The notes under the pieces are model-generated. The model did not search any database and was not told the origin of the DNA. It was given only the letters and a program-made list of their open reading frames with translations. From NCBI GenBank assembly GCA_017634595.1, contig JAGBNC010000036.1, positions 186,001 through 250,000 of the forward strand: a stretch of DNA of 64,000 nt. Reading direction: 5' to 3'. How positions within the stretch are numbered: position 1 is the first letter of the stretch; the number at the start of each line of letters is the position of its first letter. Shown piece after piece: positions 9,936-18,219 of this stretch. The translations under genes and the position numbers were made by a program. The DNA is from Bacteroidales bacterium (lineage in GTDB: Bacteria > Bacteroidota > Bacteroidia > Bacteroidales > UBA932).

Positions 9936-11234
9936 CTATCGGCGATTCTTGCGACCAGCCTTCTTGCGGCGCTTGGAGACCCTTGTAAATACGGCCAGGG
10001 CCAGCAAAGCAAGCACAAAAACTGCCACCACGACCATCGTCATACCCGAGGCGCTGTCGCCTTTTACTCGCGACCACATCTCAACAAGCTGGGGAGTACG
10101 GTCGCCCCAGTCATGCTCCTGGGTACTGCGCTCGATGTCGGCGCGGTCAGGATAGAGCACCGGATTAGCACACACAGAGGATGCTTCGGGGCCAAAGAAG
10201 TAGGACAGGTCAATAGGCTCATATTCTTCGTCCGTGAAGGCTTCCATCACCTCGGGAGCACCGCTCACCGACACATAGCCGGTCACCTCCACATTGCGTA
10301 TCACAATATCGGGCCTGCTCATGAAATTGATCCAATACTTTGCGGCCTTGATGTTGCGGGCATACTTGGGGATCACCCAACCGTCAAACCACACCGTAAA
10401 GCCTTCCTTGGGGCATACATAGCGCAGATCCACACCCATCTCCTTGGCTTCTTCGATGGCCCATACGGCATCGCCGCTCCAGTTAAGGCTCAGCCATCCC
10501 CTCTCCTGGGTCATCTGGTCCTTGCCGAAATCAGCCTCCCAGCCGGCCACAAGGTCTTTGACCTGCTTCATGTAAGCCTCGACCTCAGCCATTGCCTCGT
10601 CGGAAGAATCGTGCATAAGCTCGTCAAGTGTCACCTTGCCTGCCGCTATATCGTCACGACGCAGGTAAAGAATAATCTGTGAGAACACGTCACGAGCAGA
10701 ATCCTTGATAAAAATCTTGTCGGCGAACTTGGGATTGCGGATCACATCCCAGCTGGAGGCCTCCTCGTCGGTGACATACTTGGCATTGTACAAAATACCG
10801 GTGGTTCCCCACATATAGCCTACGGAATAGTCATTGGCATTCTTGCCGCCGGCTTCCATCTTGTCGAAGCAACTGCGTATGTAGGGTGAAAGGTTATCGT
10901 CAATATAATTAGGAGTACTTCCGAAATCCCTGTCCAGAGGCAGCAGCATATCATTCTGGAGCATACGCTCAATGATATAATCGGAAGGGCATACCACGTC
11001 GTAATCCTCGTGTCCCTTCTCGATCTTGGAGAGCATGGTTTCATTGACGTCGAAGGTCTGGTAGATTACCTTTACCTTCTCACCCGTCTGCTCCTGGTAC
11101 CACTGTTCGAATTCGGGGATGACGGACTCGTCGATGTAGTCGGACCAGTTGTAAACCTTCAGGACCTGGTCCCTGTCCTGGGCGCATGAGCTCAGTAGAG
11201 CCGCAGCGGCCAAAAAGACAAACAATTTTTTCAT
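9936..11234 (-). CDS. potD: Spermidine/putrescine-binding lipoprotein PotD with a C-terminal membrane helix
   Basis: A 432-residue substrate-binding protein of the polyamine ABC transporter. The N-terminal lipoprotein signal has the lipobox LLSSC. The mature start LKVYNWSDYI and the segment YDVVCPSDYIIERM are characteristic of PotD/PotF. Unusually, the last 35 residues form a hydrophobic helix (about 398-420) and a basic tail (KRRKKAGRKNRR), as if the protein were anchored twice. Its ATG overlaps the potC stop as ATGA. It is the last gene of the porin-potABCD operon and converges on the terminator at 9880-9915. Confidence 0.92.
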   Translation of the reverse strand: MKKLFVFLAAAALLSSCAQDRDQVLKVYNWSDYIDESVIPEFEQWYQEQTGEKVKVIYQTFDVNETMLSKIEKGHEDYDVVCPSDYIIERMLQNDMLLPLDRDFGSTPNYIDDNLSPYIRSCFDKMEAGGKNANDYSVGYMWGTTGILYNAKYVTDEEASSWDVIRNPKFADKIFIKDSARDVFSQIILYLRRDDIAAGKVTLDELMHDSSDEAMAEVEAYMKQVKDLVAGWEADFGKDQMTQERGWLSLNWSGDAVWAIEEAKEMGVDLRYVCPKEGFTVWFDGWVIPKYARNIKAAKYWINFMSRPDIVIRNVEVTGYVSVSGAPEVMEAFTDEEYEPIDLSYFFGPEASSVCANPVLYPDRADIERSTQEHDWGDRTPQLVEMWSRVKGDSASGMTMVVVAVFVLALLALAVFTRVSKRRKKAGRKNRR

Positions 11235-12031
11235 TTAGCTTTGTTTTCCGCCCTTGCCGAGCGCAGGTTGATGATAAGGAGCAGGACAAGGACCAATAAA
11301 AAGATTAGCGTCATCAAAGGCCGCAGTTCGGGAGTGAGACCTCCCTTGCGGGCATCGGTGTAAATATAGGTTGACAAGGTGTCCAGGCCAATCGTGCCGC
11401 GGGTGAAGAAAGTCACCGCGAAGTCGTCCAGCGACATGGTAAAGGCCATTATGAAGCCCGAAATCATGCCGGGACGAAGCTCAGGTACGAGCACCTTGCG
11501 AAGAGCAGTGGAAGGGGTGGCCCCGAGGTCGAGAGCCGCTTCATAGATGTTAGGGTTCATCTGCGAGAGCTTTGGCATCACGCTGAGCACCACATAAGGC
11601 GTACAGAAAGTGATATGCGCCAGAATAACAGTCACATAGCCCTGAGAGAACTTGAGGAACACGAACAACAGGAAGAGCGACACACCGGTAATAATATCGG
11701 GATTGATCATAGGGATGTTGTTCAGGAACTGCATGGTCTGTCTCTTGCGACCCCTCAGGTTAAAGATGCCAATGGCTGCTACCGTACCAAGTATAGTGGA
11801 GAAAACGGCTGCGATCAGGGCAATGAGAAGGGTATTCTCAACCGCCGACATCAGCGAAGAACCGCCGTTAACGCCACCCGTGAAAAGGTTGGCGTAGAGC
11901 TTGGTGGAGAATCCGGTCCAGTTACCCAGCACCCTTGACTCCGTAAAAGAGAATACGGCTATGAACAGCAGCGGAGCGTACAGCATGGCCAGAAGCAGCC
12001 AGATGTAGCATTGTGCAAGAATCTTCTTCAT
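11231..12031 (-). CDS. potC: Polyamine ABC transporter permease PotC
   Basis: A 266-residue inner-membrane permease of the BPD_transp_1 family with about six membrane segments. The EAA loop that contacts the ATPase is visible (YEAALDLGATPSTALRKV), followed by PELRPGMISGF. The segment SLDDFAVTFF is typical of PotC. It overlaps potB and potD by four bases at each end, so the subunits are probably made in fixed ratio. Function is assigned from the family and the complete operon. Confidence 0.93.
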   Translation of the reverse strand: MKKILAQCYIWLLLAMLYAPLLFIAVFSFTESRVLGNWTGFSTKLYANLFTGGVNGGSSLMSAVENTLLIALIAAVFSTILGTVAAIGIFNLRGRKRQTMQFLNNIPMINPDIITGVSLFLLFVFLKFSQGYVTVILAHITFCTPYVVLSVMPKLSQMNPNIYEAALDLGATPSTALRKVLVPELRPGMISGFIMAFTMSLDDFAVTFFTRGTIGLDTLSTYIYTDARKGGLTPELRPLMTLIFLLVLVLLLIINLRSARAENKAK

Positions 12032-12798
12032 ATCAGCCCTCCTTCAGTCTCAGACTGCTTAGTCTCTCCAAGCATGGATGTTATACCAATGATTATCAGC
12101 ATGATAAATGCAAGCGCTGCACCATAATTCCACATGGAGGAATTGATGTTTTCCTGAATGATGGTACCGAAAAGCTTGATCTTGTTGTTGGTAAGGAATT
12201 CCGATATCGCAAAAGTGCTGACCGTAGGCATGAACACCATAAGGATACCGCTCATGACACCTGGGAAGGAAAGGGGTACAGTAACTTTCCAGAATACCTT
12301 CCATGGCGCTGCACCAAGGTCTTCCGCTGCCTCCGCATAAGAATTATCCATCTTCATCAATGTGTTGTAGATAGGATAAATCATGAACGGCAAGTAATCG
12401 TACACCATACCAAAGAGCAGCGTGCCCTTGCCAAGGGTGATACCCAGCATGCTGAATAACTCCGCAGTAGCAAGGGTTCTCATCAGAGCGTTGATCCACA
12501 TGGGCATGATGAACAGCACCACGGTAACCGCGCTCCGGTTAAGCTTGTGGTTGGATAATATCCATGCTGCAGGATAACCCAACAGTATGCAAATCAGCGT
12601 GTTTTCTATTGCCACCTCAATCGACAGTGCAAATGTCGAAAGGGAGTCGCTGTCCGTAAAGAAGCGCGTGATGTTGGACAAGGTGAAGTGACCCGATCCG
12701 TCCTGGAATGCATACAGTACAATCAGGAGCAGCGGGAGCACCACGAACACCACCATGAAGATGAGGTACGGCAGACTCCAGTAACTCCGCTTAACCAT
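12028..12798 (-). CDS. potB: Polyamine ABC transporter permease PotB
   Basis: A 256-residue permease with about six membrane segments and the EAA loop [20 protein letters not shown]. The N-terminal [21 protein letters not shown] is the first helix, and the segment [13 protein letters not shown] is where PotB/PotH proteins are conserved. It overlaps potA by eight bases and potC by four. With PotC it forms the membrane channel through which PotA drives polyamine uptake. Confidence 0.93.
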   Translation of the reverse strand: MVKRSYWSLPYLIFMVVFVVLPLLLIVLYAFQDGSGHFTLSNITRFFTDSDSLSTFALSIEVAIENTLICILLGYPAAWILSNHKLNRSAVTVVLFIMPMWINALMRTLATAELFSMLGITLGKGTLLFGMVYDYLPFMIYPIYNTLMKMDNSYAEAAEDLGAAPWKVFWKVTVPLSFPGVMSGILMVFMPTVSTFAISEFLTNNKIKLFGTIIQENINSSMWNYGAALAFIMLIIIGITSMLGETKQSETEGGLI

Positions 12799-14176
12799 TG
12801 CGCCGCTTCAGCTTAATGTCCGCAGGAGCAATCTCGATACCCACAAGATCACCCTTGTCCCAGATGTCATTGGTATCGACCCACAGATGATCTCCATCGT
12901 CGGTCAGTATGGTAAGGTGGTAATGATCTCCCTTGTACAGGAGGAAATGCACTTCCCCACCCAGTTTACCGTCCTCGCGATTGTCAAGCAGTTCGACCTT
13001 TTCGAAATCAAACTCGGCAAGCACCTCATCGCCCGGAGTGAAGCCTTCCGGTACCTCGCACTCCCAGTTGCATCCAAGCATCTTTATATGCGATCCGTCC
13101 TCAACTACCGCTTCTACGGTATTGCAGGTACGTTCCTTGCGCATCACCTGGATGTCGCCGGGACGTATGAGCAACCCGACAGTCGAACCCGGCTCGAATG
13201 CATTGTAATCCTGCACCATGAGCTCGAATCCGTTGTCCGTCTCTACGAACATCTCGTAATGTACGCCCTTGAATATGCAGGACTTGACAACGCCGCTAAA
13301 CTGGGCGCCCTCAAGCTGGTTCATGATATATACGTCCTCCGGGCGCACCACCACATCAACGGGTACATTTTCTCCGAAGCCCTCGTCCACGCAGTCGAAC
13401 TCATGCCCCATGAATTCGACCCTCCGGTCACGTATCATGGTGCCGTTCAGAATGGTTGACTCGCCGATGAAGTCGGCCACGAAAGAATTGACCGGCTCGT
13501 TGTAAATATCGGCCGGAGTGCCTATCTGCTGTATGCGGCCTTCGTTGAAAACGACTATCGTATCCGACAGCGTGAGAGCCTCCTCCTGATCGTGGGTGAC
13601 ATAGATGAAGGTGATACCCATCTTACGATGTATCTCCTTGAGTTCCATCTGCATATCCTTGCGCATCTTAAGGTCAAGTGCAGCAAGAGGCTCGTCCAGC
13701 AGAAGCACCTTGGGATAATTGACAAGTGCCCTGGCTATGGCCACGCGCTGCTGCTGGCCGCCGGAAAGGGAGTCCACGGAACGGTCTTCATAGTCGGCCA
13801 TGGAAACCATCTTCAACATCTTGGTGACTCGGACCTCTATCTCCTTGCGCGGCACCTTCTGAAGCTTGAGACCGAAGGCCACGTTGTCAAACACATCGAG
13901 ATGAGGGAACAGAGCATAACGCTGAAAAACCGTATTAAGAGGACGCTTGTACGGAGGGATGCCGGAAATATCCTTACCCTCCAGCAGAATACGACCCTCG
14001 TCAGGAGCAATGAAGCCGGCAATCTGCCTCAGCAGCGTAGTCTTGCCGCAGCCGGATGGGCCAAGCAAGGTCACGAATTCTCCCTGACGCACATAGAAAT
14101 TAATATCATCCAGCACCTTGACGCCCCCGAAGGACTTGCTTAAGTGCTGTATATCAATAATATTGTCCTGTGTCAT
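12791..14176 (-). CDS. potA: Polyamine ABC transporter ATP-binding protein PotA, with long C-terminus
   Basis: A 461-residue ATPase. The nucleotide-binding domain is intact: Walker [11 protein letters not shown]-loop, signature [15 protein letters not shown], Walker [13 protein letters not shown], switch histidine VTHDQEEAL. PotA is usually about 370-380 residues; here the C-terminal part is extended and appears to hold two TOBE-type units (about 265-350 and 360-458), as in related Bacteroidota proteins I recall. It follows the porin gene in transcription order with a 3-base gap, making the ATPase the second gene of the operon. Confidence 0.93.
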   Translation of the reverse strand: MTQDNIIDIQHLSKSFGGVKVLDDINFYVRQGEFVTLLGPSGCGKTTLLRQIAGFIAPDEGRILLEGKDISGIPPYKRPLNTVFQRYALFPHLDVFDNVAFGLKLQKVPRKEIEVRVTKMLKMVSMADYEDRSVDSLSGGQQQRVAIARALVNYPKVLLLDEPLAALDLKMRKDMQMELKEIHRKMGITFIYVTHDQEEALTLSDTIVVFNEGRIQQIGTPADIYNEPVNSFVADFIGESTILNGTMIRDRRVEFMGHEFDCVDEGFGENVPVDVVVRPEDVYIMNQLEGAQFSGVVKSCIFKGVHYEMFVETDNGFELMVQDYNAFEPGSTVGLLIRPGDIQVMRKERTCNTVEAVVEDGSHIKMLGCNWECEVPEGFTPGDEVLAEFDFEKVELLDNREDGKLGGEVHFLLYKGDHYHLTILTDDGDHLWVDTNDIWDKGDLVGIEIAPADIKLKRRNG

Positions 14177-14179
14177 CGG

Positions 14180-15229
14180 CTAACGCTGAAATATATGCAA
14201 ATTAACCTTCAAGCCCGCCATAGCGGCAAGGGCCCCTGTGTTCTTGTCCCATCCAAATGCTGCATGAAGCTGAATTGCCTGCAGAGGATAATAATGGAAG
14301 AAAGCTCCTGCGTTGAGATCATAAAGAGAGCCCATCCGGGTGTAAATATTGCAGGCGGCACCCATGTCAAACTTCTCCGAGGGAGCCCAGGCCATGCGCG
14401 GACGGAATGTGTTGCCCTTTATGAACTCGCAGGGAGTATCGTCTTCGGGACCGTAGTCCACATCTGCTATATTGTACCAGTCGAATCCAAGCACGAAGTC
14501 ACCGAGCTCCACCTGCTGCGCAAGGGCCACGAGCCACTCGAAGCCGCCGTCAGGACGCTGCACGGCAGAAGCGGACCACATATTCGCCACGGGACCGTAA
14601 TTGCCGTCCCATTTGGCGGAATAGCTGTACAGGCCGCTTGCAAAAGGACGCTCGCCGAAGGGAGAAGTGGTCATCTGCAAGCCGAACTGAGTGGTCTCGC
14701 CAAGCGCATAGCCCACTTTGGCACCCCATTGATACGAAGGGAGATTATTCCACAGGTATGATGCCAGGATAGGAGTGTCCCCTATCAGCATATAGTCCAC
14801 ATCGACGTCCCAGGCATCGTACTCAAAGCCGCCGGTCGCCATGCAATCCTTACCAAGGGTAAAGATCCAGTTGCCAAAGGTAAAATCCACCTTGGCGATA
14901 TCTACCCAGTTATTGGAATTAGAATAAAGAGTGGACTTATACAGAGCGGCTGTCTCCTCCCAACCTGTATGGGGAGTAGCAAGCCAGTGATTGCTTAATG
15001 TAAAAGAAACGTGGTCGGACAGAGTGGCCTCGACCAAAGTATATAATGAAGAATTGCCGAACGATGATCCGCTTGAACCGTCACCGGACTGCCCCGGTGT
15101 GAAGTAAGGATTAAACTCAAAACGCGGAATAATCTGAACATCGACGGACCTGCCGGTGCCGTCAGCCTCTTGCGAGAACGCAAGGAAGCAGGGCAGCAAT
15201 GCTGCGAAGAACAAAAGCAGTTTCTTCAT
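14180..15229 (-). CDS. Outer-membrane beta-barrel porin co-transcribed with the polyamine transporter
   Basis: A 349-residue protein with a signal peptide (KLLLFFAALLPCFLAFSQ). The rest is rich in alternating aromatic and hydrophobic strands (VDVQIIPRFEFNPYF, WVDIAKVDFTFGNWIFTLG), ending in VNLHIFQR. This is the pattern of an outer-membrane beta-barrel, similar to phosphate-selective-porin-like proteins. Its stop is 3 bases from the potA start. I infer that it lets polyamines cross the outer membrane for PotABCD. The substrate is inferred only from the operon. Confidence 0.75.
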   Translation of the reverse strand: MKKLLLFFAALLPCFLAFSQEADGTGRSVDVQIIPRFEFNPYFTPGQSGDGSSGSSFGNSSLYTLVEATLSDHVSFTLSNHWLATPHTGWEETAALYKSTLYSNSNNWVDIAKVDFTFGNWIFTLGKDCMATGGFEYDAWDVDVDYMLIGDTPILASYLWNNLPSYQWGAKVGYALGETTQFGLQMTTSPFGERPFASGLYSYSAKWDGNYGPVANMWSASAVQRPDGGFEWLVALAQQVELGDFVLGFDWYNIADVDYGPEDDTPCEFIKGNTFRPRMAWAPSEKFDMGAACNIYTRMGSLYDLNAGAFFHYYPLQAIQLHAAFGWDKNTGALAAMAGLKVNLHIFQR

Positions 15230-15266
15230 TTTTACCCATAAAAATATAATTAGTTCAACAAACGCG

Positions 15267-15274
15267 CAAAGATA
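15267..15274 (-). promoter_or_regulatory. Promoter element TATCTTTG of the porin-potABCD operon
   Basis: Minus-strand TAnnTTTG match 37 bases before the porin ATG and directly abutting the stop codon of the LysR-like gene. Confidence 0.6.
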
Positions 15275-15637
15275 CTAATTATTTGCAGATTTCAAATCGA
15301 TTTCTAATTTTCCTTCATTGACTGTGACTTCTGCCGTTCTGCCGTGTCCCAGATCAAGGCTGCACTTCTCCGGCAGGACCTCCGCGCCACGCATCTCGGC
15401 ATCGAGTTTGTCATAGAGCGACAAGATGCGTCTGGCATAGGCCAGAAAACGCAATCCGGCGGGGGTCGGAAGAATATTTTTCCCCCTGTTGAAAAGCTTG
15501 CACCCGACCTCGGATTCAAGCTGCGCAACATTTTGGCTTACAGACGGCTGACTACAGCCCATACGCCTTGCGGCAGCAGTGAAACTACCGCTCTCGCACA
15601 GCGCTACAAACAGTTTCAGTCGGTTGTCAGTGATCAT
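15275..15637 (-). CDS. LysR-type DNA-binding domain without effector domain
   Basis: A 120-residue protein. Residues 4-62 are a clear LysR winged helix-turn-helix (LKLFVALCESGSFTAAARRM, CSQPSVSQNVAQLE, LFNRG, TPAGLRF), followed by the linker helix. The roughly 200-residue periplasmic-binding-like effector domain of normal LysR proteins is missing; a short beta-rich tail (AEVTVNEGKLEIDLK) ends the protein. No frameshift is visible. It lies just upstream of the polyamine operon on the same strand, so it may regulate that operon. How it would sense a ligand is unclear. Confidence 0.8.
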   Translation of the reverse strand: MITDNRLKLFVALCESGSFTAAARRMGCSQPSVSQNVAQLESEVGCKLFNRGKNILPTPAGLRFLAYARRILSLYDKLDAEMRGAEVLPEKCSLDLGHGRTAEVTVNEGKLEIDLKSANN

Positions 15638-15645
15638 ATCTTCTA

Positions 15646-15653
15646 CAAATGTA
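15646..15653 (-). promoter_or_regulatory. Promoter element TACATTTG of the LysR-like gene
   Basis: Minus-strand TAnnTTTG match 8 bases before the LysR-like ATG, back to back with the rnpB promoter. Confidence 0.5.
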
Positions 15654-15665
15654 CAAAAAAATTGT

Positions 15666-15673
15666 TATATTTG
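15666..15673 (+). promoter_or_regulatory. Promoter element TATATTTG of rnpB
   Basis: TAnnTTTG match ending 7 bases before the predicted 5' end of the RNase P RNA. Confidence 0.7.
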
Positions 15674-15680
15674 TAAACTT

Positions 15681-15990
15681 AAGGCGGGACGGTCTGCCGC
15701 GGCAGAAATGCTGAGGAAAGTCCGGACAGAACAGGGCGCCCTGCTGCGGAAATCGCAGGTGGGGGTAACCTTACGCACGCCGTAACAGAAAACTACCGCC
15801 AGGCTTGCCTGGTAAGGGTGAAAACGCGAGGCAAGAGCTCACGACGCATTGTAGCGATATAATGCGGGTACGGCACCAGGGTCTGCAAGACCAAATATAC
15901 TGACAGTTGAGGGCGGCCCGCCTGATGTCAGGGGGTAGGTTGCGAAGATAAATGGCAGAATAAACAGAAACCGGCTTATGGTTCCGCCTT
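15681..15990 (+). ncRNA. rnpB: RNase P RNA (bacterial class A)
   Basis: The catalytic RNA that matures tRNA 5' ends. The universal core blocks are present: GAGGAAAGTCCGGAC at 15713-15727, ACAGAAAACTACCGCC at 15785-15800, and the 3' block from AGATAAATGGCAG to the CCGGCTTA segment at about 15949-15978. The ends close as helix P1: AAGGCGG at 15681-15687 pairs with CCGCCTT at 15984-15990, and the following T-run makes P1 act like a terminator. The exact ends are estimated from this pairing. Confidence 0.95.
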
Positions 15991-16020
15991 TTTTTGAAAG
16001 AGATTAAAACACAATACTAC

Positions 16021-17649
16021 ATGCCAGTTAAAAACGATTTTGACGTTATCATCATCGGAGGCGGCATCACAGGAGCAGGCACCGCGCGCGACTGCGCGAT
16101 GCGTGGGCTCAAAGTGCTGCTTATCGAACGTCATGACATTGCCACTGGAGCCACCGGCCGCAATCACGGCCTGCTCCACTCCGGCGCCCGCTATGCCGTG
16201 AAAGACAGCGAATCGGCGGAAGAATGCATAAGGGAGAACAAGATTCTGAGGTCTATCGCCTCCAACTGCGTAGAAGATACAGGCGGACTGTTCATCACGC
16301 TTCCGGAAGATGAAGACGCAGGATTCGGTCTTGATTACCAGAAGACGTTCATAGAGGCCTGCCAGAAAGCAGGTATTGACGCCAAGGCGATATCCCCCTC
16401 CGAGGCCCGCGAGATGGAGCCTTCTGTCAATCCGTCATTGATTGGCGCCGTGGTAGTTCCAGACGGATCTGTCGATCCGTTCAGGCTCTGCTCGGCAAAC
16501 GTCACAGATGCTGCGATGCACGGCGCCAAGGTGTTGGTTTACACCCAGTTCCTTGATTTCATCCGCGAAGGCGACACCATCCTCGGAGTCAAAGTGCTGG
16601 ACACCCGCACAGGGCAGGAAGCCGAATACAGGGCTCCTGTCACGGTGAATGCCGCAGGCATCTGGGGACACGGAGTGGCCGAGAAAGCCGGAGTGCACAT
16701 TGGCATGTATCCCGCCAAGGGAGCCCTGCTGGTATTCGGCCACAGGGTCAACAACGTGGTCATCAACCGCTGCCGCAAATCGGCCGACGGCGACATCCTC
16801 GTGCCCGGAGATTCCGTCACGGTGATCGGCACCACATCCACAAAAGTTCCGTTCGAGGAATGTGACAATATGGAAGTGACGCCGGAGGAGGTCAGCCTGT
16901 TGCTCCGCGAAGGCTGTGCCCTCTGCCCCGCTCTAGCCTCGACACGCATCCTGCGCGCATATGCGGGAGTGCGTCCCCTCGTTGCCGACGACAGCGACCC
17001 TACCGGCCGCAGCATCAGCCGCGGCATAGTCTGCCTCGACCATGAGAGCCGCGACGGTGTCAAGGGCCTGGTCAGCATCACCGGAGGCAAACTGATGACC
17101 TACCGTCTCATGGCTGAACTTGCCACTGACGCCGTGTGCCGCAAGCTGGGTGTCAATCAGGTGTGCACCACCGCCGAGACACCTCTCCCCGGCTCCGTGG
17201 ACGGCAGGATTGAGACAGTGAGCAAGCGCTTCGAGGGCAAGGTCAGCCTTGGCCAGAAAGGCGCTGCCGGCCGCCAGGGAGACCTGGTCGGCAAGATTAA
17301 CTTCACAACAGCCGAAGATAAGAAACTGGTCTGCGAGTGTGAAAATGTAACACTGGCAGAGATTAAATATGCCGTTGCCGAATTGGGAGTCCGCACGCTC
17401 GAAGACCTCAGGCGCCGGACCCGCGTCGGCATGGGCACATGTCAGGGCACCCTGTGCATCCGAAAGGCAGCAAAAGCGCTTGCGATAGCACTTGGAGACC
17501 CTTCACTTGAAGGAAAACTTGCGGCCGACTACCTCGACGAACGCTGGAAGGGCATGCGCGCCGTGGGCTGGGGAGACACCCTGAGGGAAATGGAATTCAT
17601 GCAGAGAGTTTATAAGTTTCAGAAACCCTATTCCTACGATGAGATTTGA
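16021..17649 (+). CDS. glpA: Anaerobic glycerol-3-phosphate dehydrogenase subunit A
   Basis: A 542-residue FAD flavoprotein, the catalytic subunit that oxidises glycerol-3-phosphate to dihydroxyacetone phosphate. FAD loop IIIGGGITGAGTARD at the N-terminus; GATGRNHGLLHSGARYAV is the family signature. A C-terminal BFD-like [2Fe-2S] domain has CECEN and GTCQGTLC. The start is the ATG giving MPVKNDFDV; a longer frame from a TTG at 15994 would begin inside the rnpB T-run. First gene of glpABC; no TAnnTTTG element was found in the 30 bases after rnpB. Confidence 0.94.
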   Translation: MPVKNDFDVIIIGGGITGAGTARDCAMRGLKVLLIERHDIATGATGRNHGLLHSGARYAVKDSESAEECIRENKILRSIASNCVEDTGGLFITLPEDEDAGFGLDYQKTFIEACQKAGIDAKAISPSEAREMEPSVNPSLIGAVVVPDGSVDPFRLCSANVTDAAMHGAKVLVYTQFLDFIREGDTILGVKVLDTRTGQEAEYRAPVTVNAAGIWGHGVAEKAGVHIGMYPAKGALLVFGHRVNNVVINRCRKSADGDILVPGDSVTVIGTTSTKVPFEECDNMEVTPEEVSLLLREGCALCPALASTRILRAYAGVRPLVADDSDPTGRSISRGIVCLDHESRDGVKGLVSITGGKLMTYRLMAELATDAVCRKLGVNQVCTTAETPLPGSVDGRIETVSKRFEGKVSLGQKGAAGRQGDLVGKINFTTAEDKKLVCECENVTLAEIKYAVAELGVRTLEDLRRRTRVGMGTCQGTLCIRKAAKALAIALGDPSLEGKLAADYLDERWKGMRAVGWGDTLREMEFMQRVYKFQKPYSYDEI

Positions 17650-18217
17650 TGTTGTCATTATAGGTGGCGGGCTGGCCGGTATGACAGCCGCCACCGAATT
17701 ACAGAGAAGCGGACTCCGCTGCGCAGTAGTGGCCGAAGGGTTGTCGCTGAACAATGTGTCCCGCAAAGAGTTCAAAGCCGCTGGCGGCACCCTGCTGCAG
17801 GGCGACAAAGTCACTGGCGGAGTGATTAAAGACGGGCGTCTGCTATGCGTTAACACCCAGAAGCTGGGCGATGTAGTGCTGGAAGCCGACAGCTTCATCC
17901 TTGCCACCGGGAAGTACTTCTCCCGCGGCCTTGTGGCCGACATGGACAAGGTTTACGAGCCTCTGTTTGGGCTTGACGTGGACTACGACCCCGACCGCAG
18001 CACCTGGTTCGACAGATCTTTTGCAGCGCCGCAGAAGTTCCTGGAGTTTGGAGTTAATACTCAGGACGGCGCCGCCCTCAAAGACGGAGAGCCCATAGTC
18101 AACCTGTATCCCGTAGGCGAAGTGCTCAAAGGGATCAGCAGCGCAGGCTCCGACGCCAGCAGGGCCATACTTGACAGCGCAGAGGCAGCAGTACAAGCCA
18201 TTAAAGGGAGGAATTAG
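17639..18217 (+). CDS. glpB: Anaerobic glycerol-3-phosphate dehydrogenase subunit B, compact form
   Basis: A 192-residue protein, against about 420 for E. coli GlpB. The N-terminal FAD loop (VVIIGGGLAGMTAATEL) and the C-terminal half (ADSFILATGKYFSRGLVADM, EPLFGLDVDYD, NLYPVGEVLKG) both align with GlpB. About 220 residues of the middle are missing. The frame is open without interruption and overlaps glpA by 11 bases, so this looks like a stable internal deletion and not a sequencing error or pseudogene. In the family, GlpB links GlpA to the membrane subunit GlpC. Confidence 0.85.
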   Translation: MRFDVVIIGGGLAGMTAATELQRSGLRCAVVAEGLSLNNVSRKEFKAAGGTLLQGDKVTGGVIKDGRLLCVNTQKLGDVVLEADSFILATGKYFSRGLVADMDKVYEPLFGLDVDYDPDRSTWFDRSFAAPQKFLEFGVNTQDGAALKDGEPIVNLYPVGEVLKGISSAGSDASRAILDSAEAAVQAIKGRN

Positions 18218-18219
18218 TT

